From NCBI GenBank assembly GCA_011503125.2, contig WWBZ02000001.1, positions 1,240,001-1,304,000 on the forward strand: 64,000 nucleotides of DNA, in the 5' to 3' direction. The DNA is from Botryosphaeria dothidea. Lineage: Eukaryota > Ascomycota > Dothideomycetes > Botryosphaeriales > Botryosphaeriaceae. Made by a program: the position numbers and the translations under genes. Positions 46,630 through 56,523 of the stretch are shown piece after piece (positions within the stretch are counted from its first letter, which is position 1; every line of letters starts with the position of its first letter). The notes beneath the pieces are model-generated. The model searched no databases and was not told the DNA's origin. It saw only the letters and a list, made by a program, of their open reading frames with translations.

Positions 46630-47676
46630 TTTCTGTTGCGCGTTATGGTGGCGGAACACCTCGTGGCACGGTGAAATTCAAAAATCTTAGGCGGGTTTAC
46701 TTATGACGTTTTACCGCATGTAATGAAGTTCTTTTGAAACGCGCATGGGACTTGGGTCTACGGTAGAAGTATTGATGAGGAGGGCAAGCCTTCGAATTGC
46801 GCAGAATTGGTATTATTGACCTGCGTCAATAAACCTTGTTGGTTTTGCTATCAAGTCTTCATGTCTAGCTGGTACTACAGTTTTGACCTCAGACATACTA
46901 CCTTTCAGGCTATGGAAGTAAGATTGGGACGAAAGGTAGTAGTGAGTGCGTGTCGCGTTCCATGGTAAGTATTGAGTTTAGCTGGCGTATCCTTCGTATG
47001 AATCGATTGGATGTAACGTGCGGATGCGTGAATAAGCTCAGCGTGAGCCCCGCAACATAAAGACAGCATTAATAGAAAGCCGCTGTTAAATACGCGCCCC
47101 GCCGAAGAAACGAGCTGTAATACAAAGTCCCCTTACACAAATGCCATTAGCCATGTCTGGTTGGACAAAGCCAGGATCCCTCCAAAACAAATCCAAGAGG
47201 ATTGCGATCATGTTGAAACAAAAATTTCGACACAAACATAGGAGTAAGTGTCATCCATAATGCCATTCTGTCCAAAGTACTAACGCAAGTTGTCGCGGCG
47301 AAGAAAATCCTGCCAAGATCTACCAGTTGCTTGTAGAAGACAGCCCGAAGCGCAGCTGTGCTTCCGAAAACGACCACCGGCCATTGTGTGGCAGCCAAAG
47401 AATTGAGCGAAGTTCCGAATCCTCGAAAAAGAAGTTCTGGAAAGGACGAGCTTCTTGGGCTGCCCCGGATGGATATTCTCATTTCCATTGATGGCCAAAT
47501 AGTTGGCACCGAAAAAGCGCCCGACGAACACTGAGAACAAATCATCCGTCGATCGGTACGCGCACGAGACTGAGACCGCAGAGGTGATTGCCTCAATACC
47601 CAAGACTCTTTATGTGCACAGAATTACAATCCTCTTCGGTGTTGACTGATATTTCCTTCTCCAGATATCATGACAC

Positions 47677-47884
47677 GATGGCCCTGGAGCAGCAATATAA
47701 TAGTGACTCTCTCACTTTAGACGGTCTCGTCAGGAGATTGGATGAGTGCGAAAGGCCCCTTCCGTTCCAGAAATATGAAGATTGGGATTCACATGGTTTC
47801 CGTCCAGGAACCCTCCGTCTGCATCTGCCTTTCCGTGTTCATGGCCAAGAAATACAAAAATCACCTGTCCTCTGGGGGCCTTGA
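47677..47884 (+). CDS. short hypothetical frame, possible gene fragment
   Basis: Starting at the internal ATG near 47677, this frame gives about 68 residues: a mixed-charge helix-like start (MALEQQYNSDSLTLDGLVRR), then PFQKYEDWDSHGFRPGTLRL and a basic end. The composition is balanced, unlike the Arg/Pro-rich shadow frames elsewhere. I recognise no family. It may be a fragment of a decayed gene or a small gene; no intron could be placed with confidence. Confidence 0.25.
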
Positions 47885-48332
47885 CTAGTCTGAAAGCGGG
47901 TAGCGTGGCGTTCTAACGCGAAACTGGTGGTAACTGACATGAAGGGAGCCGAAAAATACTTCATGAATGTTGATGGGACCATTACTGTACAATTCAACTG
48001 AAAGAGGGACGGAAATAGATGCATTGGCATGGCGAAGAATAGTTGATATGCACACATGCGCGAAAGGGCATCAATGAAGTAATAGTTGTTCCGTACCTTA
48101 CTGTTCCATGTCTGAAAGACTGCTGGCTGCTGCTGCGGCGCATCTTTTGATGTGTTTCGTAAGCTGAAATACATTGATAGACCACGGCCATATCGGACCT
48201 TCTCTGTCATAATTACATGGAAAGGAACGCCCAGGAGTTGACACGTGGGATCAAAAAATCTGAAATCCACTTTTAAACCATGGTAGAGGTAGGAACAAGG
48301 AAAATTGGGGGAGACCATTATTGCTGCCTCCC

Positions 48333-48674
48333 TTACCGAACGACAGAATGCTCATCATCCTCCTCTTCCCCACCTTCCCCACCTTCCCCATCTTCCCCTA
48401 ACTTCTTATTCAACTCATCATTCATGTCGAGCTGTCTCTGGCCATTTCCATGAGTAGTAGCGCCCGAAGAAATCGGGCCATGTCTAGCGTTAGTTTCCGT
48501 CTGTGGGTCCTGATTCCTCCTTGGTTCGGGTTTCCCAGAATAATTGGGGCTTCCAAGTGCATTTTGTTGTACCGGATTTGTGCCTGCAGAGCCAGCAGTC
48601 TCCACTGATTGAACAGCAGGCGCGCTGCCAGGAGGCCCACTGGAGAGGGTTGGGCGAGTTGGATTCCCGGGCAC
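48333..48674 (-). CDS. acidic-tailed hypothetical protein, 5' end unknown
   Basis: An open frame whose first in-frame Met is not apparent, so an upstream exon is likely (an ATG at about 48817 begins MRPSASSSVAAIKH in another phase, and AG acceptors lie between). The translated part is Pro/Ser/Asn-rich (PGNPTRPTLSSGPPGSAP) and ends in a strongly acidic tail, with EDGEGGEGGEEEDDE encoded by a small CTTCCCCAC-type repeat at about 48356-48396. The composition suggests a disordered nuclear or cytosolic protein. No family is recognised. It may also be the decayed 3' part of a gene. Confidence 0.3.
   Translation of the reverse strand: MPGNPTRPTLSSGPPGSAPAVQSVETAGSAGTNPVQQNALGSPNYSGKPEPRRNQDPQTETNARHGPISSGATTHGNGQRQLDMNDELNKKLGEDGEGGEGGEEEDDEHSVVR
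48356..48396. repeat. CTTCCCCAC-type tandem repeat
   Basis: Three to four imperfect 9-bp units (CTTCCCCAC / CTTCCCCAT). On the minus strand they read as Gly/Glu codons in the acidic tail of the frame at 48333-48674. Confidence 0.65.
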
Positions 48675-48939
48675 TGTATAGTATCGAGGATCTCCATAGT
48701 TATTGCCATTCGCGATTAAGTGTCTGGGTAGCGCTGCTTGTAGTGTTTAATGTTCGACTATTGTTGACATGTTTGATTGCTGCCACCGAGGAAGAAGCGG
48801 AAGGACGCATAGTGCGGAAAGCGCGGTTGGATTAAATGATCAACCACATAGGGAAAGCGCAGAGCAAACACCAAACACGATTCCTCAGTCATCTACAGGT
48901 ATCTTGAAAGAACCCAAATGCAGTCCCGCTCTCTATCGA

Positions 48940-50283
48940 TCAATGGCGGCTGTTGACCTTCCTGCCGACGATGTAATTCATGTACCCAATGGGCCAAGTA
49001 TGCATCTCTCTTCCGCCTTTGAACACCCACCCTTCAATATCCGCCGTGCCGGTCTCTTGAAGCACCTGCCTCACCGCCCTACCTTGCGAGCTTTGCAATG
49101 CAGCCTCCAGACTCGGGTCAATCAACGTCATGACCTCCAGGAAGGTTCGCGTCCGCAAACTACTAACGAACCCATCGAATGAGAGTGTGAAGGGGAGAAC
49201 GGGGAAGATGTAGGTAAAGAGAAGCTGCAACGGGTCATTCCAGAACCAGAATACGGTGACGACAAACATGAGCCAAAAGTCCAGGAACATCAGCAATAAT
49301 GAAGCTAATCGGCGGTCCTGCAGCTCGACGATTGCGAAGCCATCAGAAGTGTCGATGGTCGATGCCAATACTTTTCGGGCCAGGTCATCTGGGAAGTGAT
49401 GAAAGGCCAGGCAGTAAAGGCGAAAAATACGAGTGTCAGAGCGAAACTGCGTGTCCGTTCCATCAGCGGAGACTGTGGTGCTGATGACGGCGGAAGGAGG
49501 ATTGGTTGCATCCACGGGCTGTGGGAAGTAACCCAGGTTTGCGCTTCGCATTGATGCGGCCATCCATGCATCGATGTGAGGATTGATGTCTGTCAAGGTA
49601 AATGGTATCGGAGGTTTGTGCTGTTCCGCCCGCTTTTTGTTCACAAGCTTCTCAATGATGGGGACTGGGCCTACAAGTTGAGGTCAGGGAAAGGAGATCA
49701 TCGCCTCACGGGACAAGGGTGCTGCTGACCTCCGCCGCCGGAACAGAAATCTACGACAGTAAGCTTCGAGCCTTCCACATCCTTAATCTCGTCAAGTGCC
49801 TTGACAATCAGGGTGGCAGCCATCTCCGCCGGGGAGGTCTGCTGGATGATGGGCAATCGATGGGTCCATTCTGCTGCGAGCATAGCCTGGCAACGACGCC
49901 GGAGAAAGGACGGAAAGCTGTGGGATCAGCAAAGGTGCGGTCCTACTGACGAAGGTGCAAACACACATGCATTGATCGCAGATCTCAAAGAGGCGCCACG
50001 GTGTCGTTGTAACGATCGGATTTAGCGAATCGATAGCCGACAGGAACCAGCGATTGAGCGTTTCCAGGCGCGATGGGCACGCTGAGGGTGATGATGGACC
50101 AACAAGCGGTGTTTCTTCAGCTGCCAGGTCATCAGTGCCAATGGATACGGTAGAGTGATTCGTATCCGACACTGACCCGCTTGCTGGTGTGACATGTTGA
50201 AGCCTCTGGATGGCTCCTCCTGTTGGATCTGCAAACAGGCGTCCCAGGTGAGAAGAGTCGGAGGCTCTGTCGTTCCTTGGCAC
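48940..50283 (-). CDS. membrane-associated SAM-methyltransferase-like protein, 5' end unresolved
   Basis: Exons (from upstream) approximately 50283-49967, 49917-49730 and 49670-48940, with GT-AG introns of 49 and 59 nt, give at least 411 codons. A class I SAM-binding motif appears as VVDFCSGGGGPVPIIEKLVN across the second junction, followed by FTLTDINPHIDAW (acidic end of strand 2) and LAFHHFPDDLARKVL. Then come two hydrophobic spans (LLLMFLDFWLMFVVTVFWFW and the LLFTYIFPVLPFTL region) and the end GWVFKGGREMHTWPIGYMNY. I know this pattern from uncharacterised fungal proteins with a methyltransferase fold plus membrane segments; the substrate is unknown. The first exon has no ATG in its open frame (an in-frame TGA lies at about 50320), so a further 5' exon must exist. 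A good acceptor (TGTTTGCAG, ending at 50229) is one candidate. Confidence 0.78.
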
Positions 50284-53200
50284 CGAACTCGTCAGTTGTT
50301 GGCGAGAGGCTCTCGGCGCTCAGAGCATGGTGCGGCGTGATAAGCGCCCGGATGTCTGTCTGTGGGTTGGGGTCGGTGGTGCTCTCGTACCTGCGTCGCA
50401 CGGAGCGCGTGTCGTTAGGCGCCCATGGAGTGCGCCATGTCAGCCCTGCAATTCGTTGATGAAGACGTGAAGCCGAGAAAGCCCGTGGGGGGAGGTGAGG
50501 TGTGAGAGCACTGACTCGCGCGACTCTGACGTCACGCCCGTTCCTTCTATTTTCCGATGACTAATCGCTCCCTGATCTACCTGCTATTCGTTGCATCTAC
50601 TCGCACAATGCGTGCGCACTAGAGCGATCATCATGAACGGTGTGATTCCTATTTATAGGAGCCCGTATCAAGCCAGTCGATCTCTTTCCAATCGCTCATG
50701 TCTGTCCACTTCTCGACACAACACCATTGCGGAGCCTCTTCGAACCATCTGGCACATGTGCCACCCTCACCTTGTCTTTGTTTCGATCTATCATTCGACC
50801 TCGAGCCCCACATCAGAAGGTAAAAAGGCGGACGGCGGTAATCAGATTGCAGGATGTATAGAGCTGCTTGAACAACGAAACCCGGTCAGCTGCTCAAGAC
50901 TTTCACTGGCACTGTGGTTCAGAAGTCCATACTTATTCAACATCACTGTTGGGGAAAACGTCCGTTAAGCCTCCCGTTCTGGATATAGCGCTGTCCATTT
51001 CAACAGTGAGTCGCGTGTTGCCGATAACGCTCATGTCCAAGCACGCAGGAACGTAGGAGCCACGTCTGCCTTTTCAGTTTCTTTTGCCATGTCAAAAATA
51101 TCATCTTGTGCAAGCCTCACTGAATGTTCTAGACCTTACGGTCAAGCTCATGGGGCCTTCTGTCGCCTTGAGAGGTTCCAGTGTTCGTTCTGATAGTTTT
51201 TCTGCACTCCAACATGTGAATTTAACTCAGCCCTAACAGTGAGATGCCTAGGTTTACCGCAAGCTCCTGTGCAGAGCTGGAGTCAGCCTCGGTATCGCCA
51301 CCTGCGCTGCGAAAAATACGATGAGCTTGATAAATGAATGACTGTGACCGCACTCCTCCGAATGGGCTGATGGGGAATTTTCAAGAATACTTTCGGTCGC
51401 TTCTGTGCACCCGAGGAATGAGAAAATGCGTCAAATTTTGTCGTAACATAGATAGCATGATCCTGTGAGGCAACCTAAAGGTTCTAGTGCGGGAAGAAGC
51501 GGGATGAAGAACTGGTGCCATTGCGCCCTCCTCCCATTCCACTCTATCGACCAAGACGACTAGGCGATATAACGAGAGCTCAAGTCTTGTCATCACGGCA
51601 ACCAGGCGGGTCAAACGCAGAAGAGTCTTAACGGATGTCACGGAGTTCTTAGGGCAAGCACAGTGAACGGCCGAGCGGCTGATCTCCCGCCTTCTTTAAA
51701 TAGCTGCGACTGAATCTTGAGCTTTTGCGAGACTTCGCTGTCGAGCTTCCGCATTGAGATGTTTTCTTCCTACTATATTTACCACCGAACAGTCAGACAG
51801 ACCCTCAACTTGCTACATGCACGCTCCTTCCACATGCACCCCTATGCTGAGAGCCAGGGTCACCGGATCAATGCGACCTTGGGCCGCATGATGCACATGA
51901 GAAATGCACGAAATCACTAAGATTTCCGCCCACTCCAGACCCAACACACCTTATTGTACACTCATGCCGGAGCATCCATTGTTCTCCTATTGTTATTTTG
52001 GCGTAAGAGTGGATGCACTGGAGCGGAGCGCATCCAACTGAACCGCACACAGTTCTTCGCCCCCGCGTGATCTACGGCACGAGCCAGAAATAGAAAGTTC
52101 ATGCATAGTACACCTTCCCATTTTCCTGAAACGGAATGGAGCCCTGGTGCCGGTGATGCAAAAGCAAAGCACATACACCTTAAAGACTTCAAAGCAGACT
52201 AGACAGTATCACGGAATGAAAAAAGAAGGGCAGATGAGACAGAGCTGGCACTACGGGTAGATAAGGCAAGAAACTGTTGACAGATGACGCGGCTCGCACG
52301 CGACAGGGGTGTCGCAACGGGAAGCCGGTTGCCCATTTCGTCCGCGGACATGACGCCGGCTGACCTAGGCCGTCCCAAAAGGCACCGCAAGTCTCTCCGA
52401 TCCGGACGGGCAAGGCTGGCAGGCCGCGCTGCAGCGCTCTCTCAATTCAGGCCGACTAGGCCCAAATGGTCTTCATCTCCCGGAAAACGGGACTAAGAAG
52501 AAAACACGAACCGCCTTTGCGCACGGATGGCATGTCTCTCGTTATCCGAAGGATTGATCACCCTTTCCCGCCGCAGTGGGGGATCCTCGTGAATGATATT
52601 GCACGTTATGAACACGGGCGCCGCGTGGGGAGCGGCGAGCCTTCTTTTCGTATCAAAAGAACTAGCGGCAGCAAGGCGAACAAGAGAAAACCCGGGAGAC
52701 AATAATTGAGATCTTCGTATCCAAGGACGCGTGGAGGCTGTCACGATCGTGTGCCTGACCCGAAATTCAACACACCTGTCACCCACGTGGCTTCGGCGAA
52801 GCTTTTTCGCCTTCCCTTGCGGCGCCAGGGGCTGTATTCGGGCTGTTATCTCCGATCCGCGACCATCCGCGCGGCCAACGAAATGAGACGAAGACGCGAT
52901 GGCAGAAAACAAATTTTTCTCAAGAGCCTGAGACATAGTGGGAAAAAAGATAAAACACGAGAAATCTGGAGAAGGTAAAACTCCGGGCTGTTTCGTATCG
53001 CAAGAAGAAACGTCGTGGAGCAGACTGACACACTATTGACAAGAAGCCTCGGTCTCGTACCGGCCGTCGTTTCTGCTCTCTCTGGAAACTGACAACTCTA
53101 TAACTGCCGGCTACGTAAGCTGCGACGCCAGCTCTGTTGTATCAGAACCTGACGCAACGTATCATGAAACGCGATCAGCGCGTCGCAGATGATCAGCCGA

Positions 53201-54825
53201 AACGGCATATGTGGTTCAGGTGGTAATAATAAATGGTCGGAAGCAATGGCCGACGAAGCGGCGCGACCGCGTTCCGAGCAACTCGACAAGGATGCGGGAT
53301 GATGGGCAAGGGAAAACAAGGTCCAGGGATGCAGTCGCCGCGCTAAAATAGGAAATAGTCTCAAGACATTCCCAAGTCCACCAATCGAGCACGCGAACAT
53401 GCTTCTTATTTCTTGTTTCCTCGGCTTTCTGCCACTTCTTCTGTCAATCTTTGTCAGACTGGCAGCGACGGCCTCGACACTAGCAGCCTTCGGTCCCCGC
53501 CATGCGCCTGAGCTGCCAAGAGAGGAAAACGACAATCGCATCCAGAAGTCGGTGAGATGGGTTAATGCTAGCATCGACGATATACGAGGCAGGCGACTAT
53601 CGATATGCGCCAATAATACGAGGCTTGCTTGCCGCGCGCCGTGTCCACTCACACGGGAAAAAGAAGAGCGGCGGCGAGAGGGACGTGTGTGCGAGCGAAC
53701 GCCATCCGTGCGCCCACCCCCATCACCACATCACCTTTTTTCGTCTGACGGACCGGCATGGTCCTGGAAACGAGCCCCGGCGGCCTTTCCGCATCGAGCT
53801 GGTCTTTCCGCATGCTGTCGCAAGGCGTGTGTCCGTCTCTCTGGCCAGCCAGTCCTGCGCGCCCCGCCCGCCCGGAAACGGCTCGCGTCTGGAACACGGT
53901 TGAGCAGAGGAGCGAGCATGGGTTGGAAATTGCAAAGTAAAAGAGGCGGCCTCTTGGTTGCGCAAGACGTTAGCAGTTGCAAAAAAAGAGGACGCCGTGC
54001 AGCCGGCGTGATGCACACGCCGCCTCTCTCACACACACGCCTTCGTATCAACGCAACACATCAGAAAATTTTTCTGTCCCTCCGTTTACCACCTGAATCC
54101 ACTCTGGCATTGACATTACGAAAGCACGCGCACCGCCGCGTAGCGCAATGAAACCATCTAGATCGCGATAAGGCTGATAGTGTGATTGCCGGTACGAGGA
54201 TCTCGAACAGTCCGTCTTCTGCCACACTTGTGCAGCGCCATCGCTCGCTTCATCCCGCCCGTGTCCGGTTGGTAGCTTGGCAGCAAGCGCCGGCTGGGCG
54301 CACATACACACTGCACGTTGGGATTACTGCATGGCCAGCATCTGGATGCGCCGTGGCGTTTTGAAGTCAAGTCCGAAGACGCGTTCATATTACATGGCCT
54401 ACTTCATATTCGTCCCCACAACCCTGCGTCTATTGGCCGTCAAGCCATGCGACAGCGATACAGTACTTTGAATATTCTCATAGAAAGCCACCCGAGTGCC
54501 AAATCCGTCCAGATCCCATCCTGAATCCAAAAGCGCAATAAAAACGTACAGAAGGATGACTCTCTAGAGCCGTGGTATCATACGCATATGAAACAAGAAA
54601 AAGAAAAGAGATTAAAACGAAATATTGCCAAAAAGAAGTATTGGCGGAAATGGATACCAGATGACTCCTTTGTTGATGCATGTGATAATTGGACGTGACG
54701 TTGGTCGTGAATAACGTCAGTCATGCTCGCCGAACCCCGTGATAAAATGCCGTGTATAACACCAGATGTAGATGCGTCGCTAAATGCGTGAAGTATGCTT
54801 TGGTCATGTCCTTTCTCGACGCCTG
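50284..54825. other. long intergenic stretch, no gene recognised
   Basis: About 4.5 kb. The first 200 bases probably include the missing 5' exon and promoter of the methyltransferase-like gene. The largest frame is a 250-codon plus frame at 53399-54151 that starts with a signal-like hydrophobic run (MLLISCFLGFLPLLLSIFV) but then becomes Arg/Pro-rich and overlaps minus-strand frames; I do not call it. The rest lacks motifs. Confidence 0.45.
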
Positions 54826-55938
54826 TCACCTGCGATCGTCCTCAACGCTGCTGGTCGGACTGGTGACACTGCAATCGTCGCTGGCGTCACTCTGCCTCCT
54901 CTCTGCGAACTGGGCGAAGCGTTGTTGGCAGGTCAAGCGATCCTGGTCGGGATCGCTGTCCATCTCGTCTTCCTCGCGAAGATACTTGGCAGCAAGCTGC
55001 TGGCCATCAATGGGCCCGAGCGTCCACTTCCACTCGCGCCTGCGCTTGCGACGTCCGGCGACTGGCGTCTCGGGACACGAGTCGCTGTCGGATTCAGAGT
55101 CAGACGGGGACTCGCGTTTTTGACAGCGCGCGGGCTCGGTGGAATGGTGCAGGGCAGTCGCAGGCTCCATGGGCTTGGACAGCTGCATGTCGAGCTTGGT
55201 GCTCGTGCGAGAGGGCAGAGTACTGGTGGTGGGGGCGGCGGCCGCGGCCGTTGCGGTGGTCGTAGTGGAGGATGCGCTTGTGCTGGGTTCACTCTCATTT
55301 GCGCTTGAGTCTAATGCTAGCGAAGAAATGGTGGAGGAGGAGGATGCGATGTCGGAATGAGCCATGATGTACTTGGTAGTAACAATTTCCTCGGTGAGGT
55401 TTGCGCGGAAGCTGACGCGCTTGGTGGCCGGGAACATGGGACGGGAAGCCATGGTGCGGTGGCTGTGGACGGGAGGAAGAGGGCTGTTGGACAAGATGCT
55501 GCGCACGTTGTGCGGCAGTTTGTAGGGGGTCTTGGCCAAGTCGGAGCCCAGCGAGGAATACGAGGAGGCTGAGGTGGAGGAGTTGAAGGTGGAGGCTGAG
55601 CTGGGCGTGTCTGCCTCGGGAATCACACGGGACCAAGGCTTGGAGTCGGTAGCGGAGAGAGACTGCGGCTCATAGCCGTTGCTGAAGGTGTTGCGAGCAG
55701 TAGGAGAGACAGCGGAGAGGGTTTCCAGGCGCAGGCTCGAGCCCTTGCCGAAGGTGCGGACCTGGGCGGCGGTGGTGTTGAGAGAGAGCTTGGGACGGCG
55801 CGGTGCAGCAGGCGAGCAGGAAGGCTGAATGACGGGAACAGACTGCGGCGATTGCACAGCGGGCGCCTGGGAGACCTGGGCTGGGGCGGGTAATATGGCC
55901 AGAGAGGTGGTCATGCTGGGCGGGTGGAGGGCGATCAT
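54826..55938 (-). CDS. hypothetical protein with RVxF PP1-docking motif
   Basis: A single 370-codon frame without introns. It is mostly disordered and Ser/Thr/Pro/Ala-rich. Two blocks look conserved: FPATKRVSFRANLTEEIVTT, followed by KYIMAHSD (about residues 168-197), and CPETPVAGRRKRRREWKWTL, followed by GPI (about residues 288-310). KRVSF fits the RVxF short motif by which many proteins dock onto protein phosphatase 1, and the surrounding basic-then-acidic layout suits such a site. A basic cluster RRKRRRE could act as a nuclear signal. I recognise similar uncharacterised proteins in Pezizomycotina but no function; PP1 regulation is inference from the motif. It is divergent from the polymerase iota gene. 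A second Met nine codons in (MTTSLAILP) is an alternative start. Confidence 0.82.
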   Translation of the reverse strand: MIALHPPSMTTSLAILPAPAQVSQAPAVQSPQSVPVIQPSCSPAAPRRPKLSLNTTAAQVRTFGKGSSLRLETLSAVSPTARNTFSNGYEPQSLSATDSKPWSRVIPEADTPSSASTFNSSTSASSYSSLGSDLAKTPYKLPHNVRSILSNSPLPPVHSHRTMASRPMFPATKRVSFRANLTEEIVTTKYIMAHSDIASSSSTISSLALDSSANESEPSTSASSTTTTATAAAAAPTTSTLPSRTSTKLDMQLSKPMEPATALHHSTEPARCQKRESPSDSESDSDSCPETPVAGRRKRRREWKWTLGPIDGQQLAAKYLREEDEMDSDPDQDRLTCQQRFAQFAERRQSDASDDCSVTSPTSSVEDDRR

Positions 55939-56523
55939 GGGACTGGTGCTCGTGGACGCGGTGGGAGGTGGTGGTGGGTTGTATGTCTCTGGGACGGCGA
56001 TAAGGTGAGGGGCCGATAGGACTATATGAGGACGGGCTCGTATTTGCGGAGAGCAGGCCGGAGGGCGTCAGGTGACGGGGCGGGGCGGGCGTGGCCAGGC
56101 GGGCGGTGTCCAGGCGGGCGGAGGATGTGATATGAGGTTGCTCAGTACATGTTGCTGGAGATAGGATAGCGTTTGCGAGGGTGGTGGCTCTTGAAGCAAG
56201 CGGGCGGGCGCGAAAGTTAATGAATAATGGAGGGGAGCCCGCACTGGTGACGCGGCGCCTAAACCCTGCGCGCCGAGCCAGTCGCGGGCGTGTGCCTATA
56301 AATAAAAATAGCTACACGCACAATCAGCGGCGATCCGTTGGAACAAGGAGCTCCAATCGCAACCCTGGCCCGCCGCAGACCCGCCGCCGACTCGCGCACA
56401 GAGTGGCAACGCATCCTGCGCGCCCGTTTTGGCTCCGCACCGACGCCCACCACCCTCGTCCTCTCAACACCGCATCTTCCCCTCCCCGCCTAACACGAGC
56501 CCCGGCCTGCCAATGACGTCGTC
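55939..56523. promoter_or_regulatory. divergent intergenic region, RVxF protein / POLI
   Basis: 585 bp between divergent starts, GC-rich with CGGGCGG-type repeats at 56095-56115. It probably holds both promoters. Confidence 0.45.

Larger units (their letters stand above)
46630..48939. other. intergenic with two weak gene candidates
   Basis: About 2.3 kb. A plus frame from an ATG at about 47677 to 47884 (MALEQQYNSDSLTLDGLVRR at its start) and a minus frame at 48333-48674 look protein-like, but neither has a recognised family or complete structure. A 159-codon minus frame (47839-48318) overlaps the former and has no motif. Confidence 0.4.

Noticed and set aside
53399..54151. 250-codon plus frame with a signal-like N-terminus
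   Set aside because: After the hydrophobic start it becomes low-complexity Arg/Pro/Ala and overlaps several minus frames; no family or intron structure.
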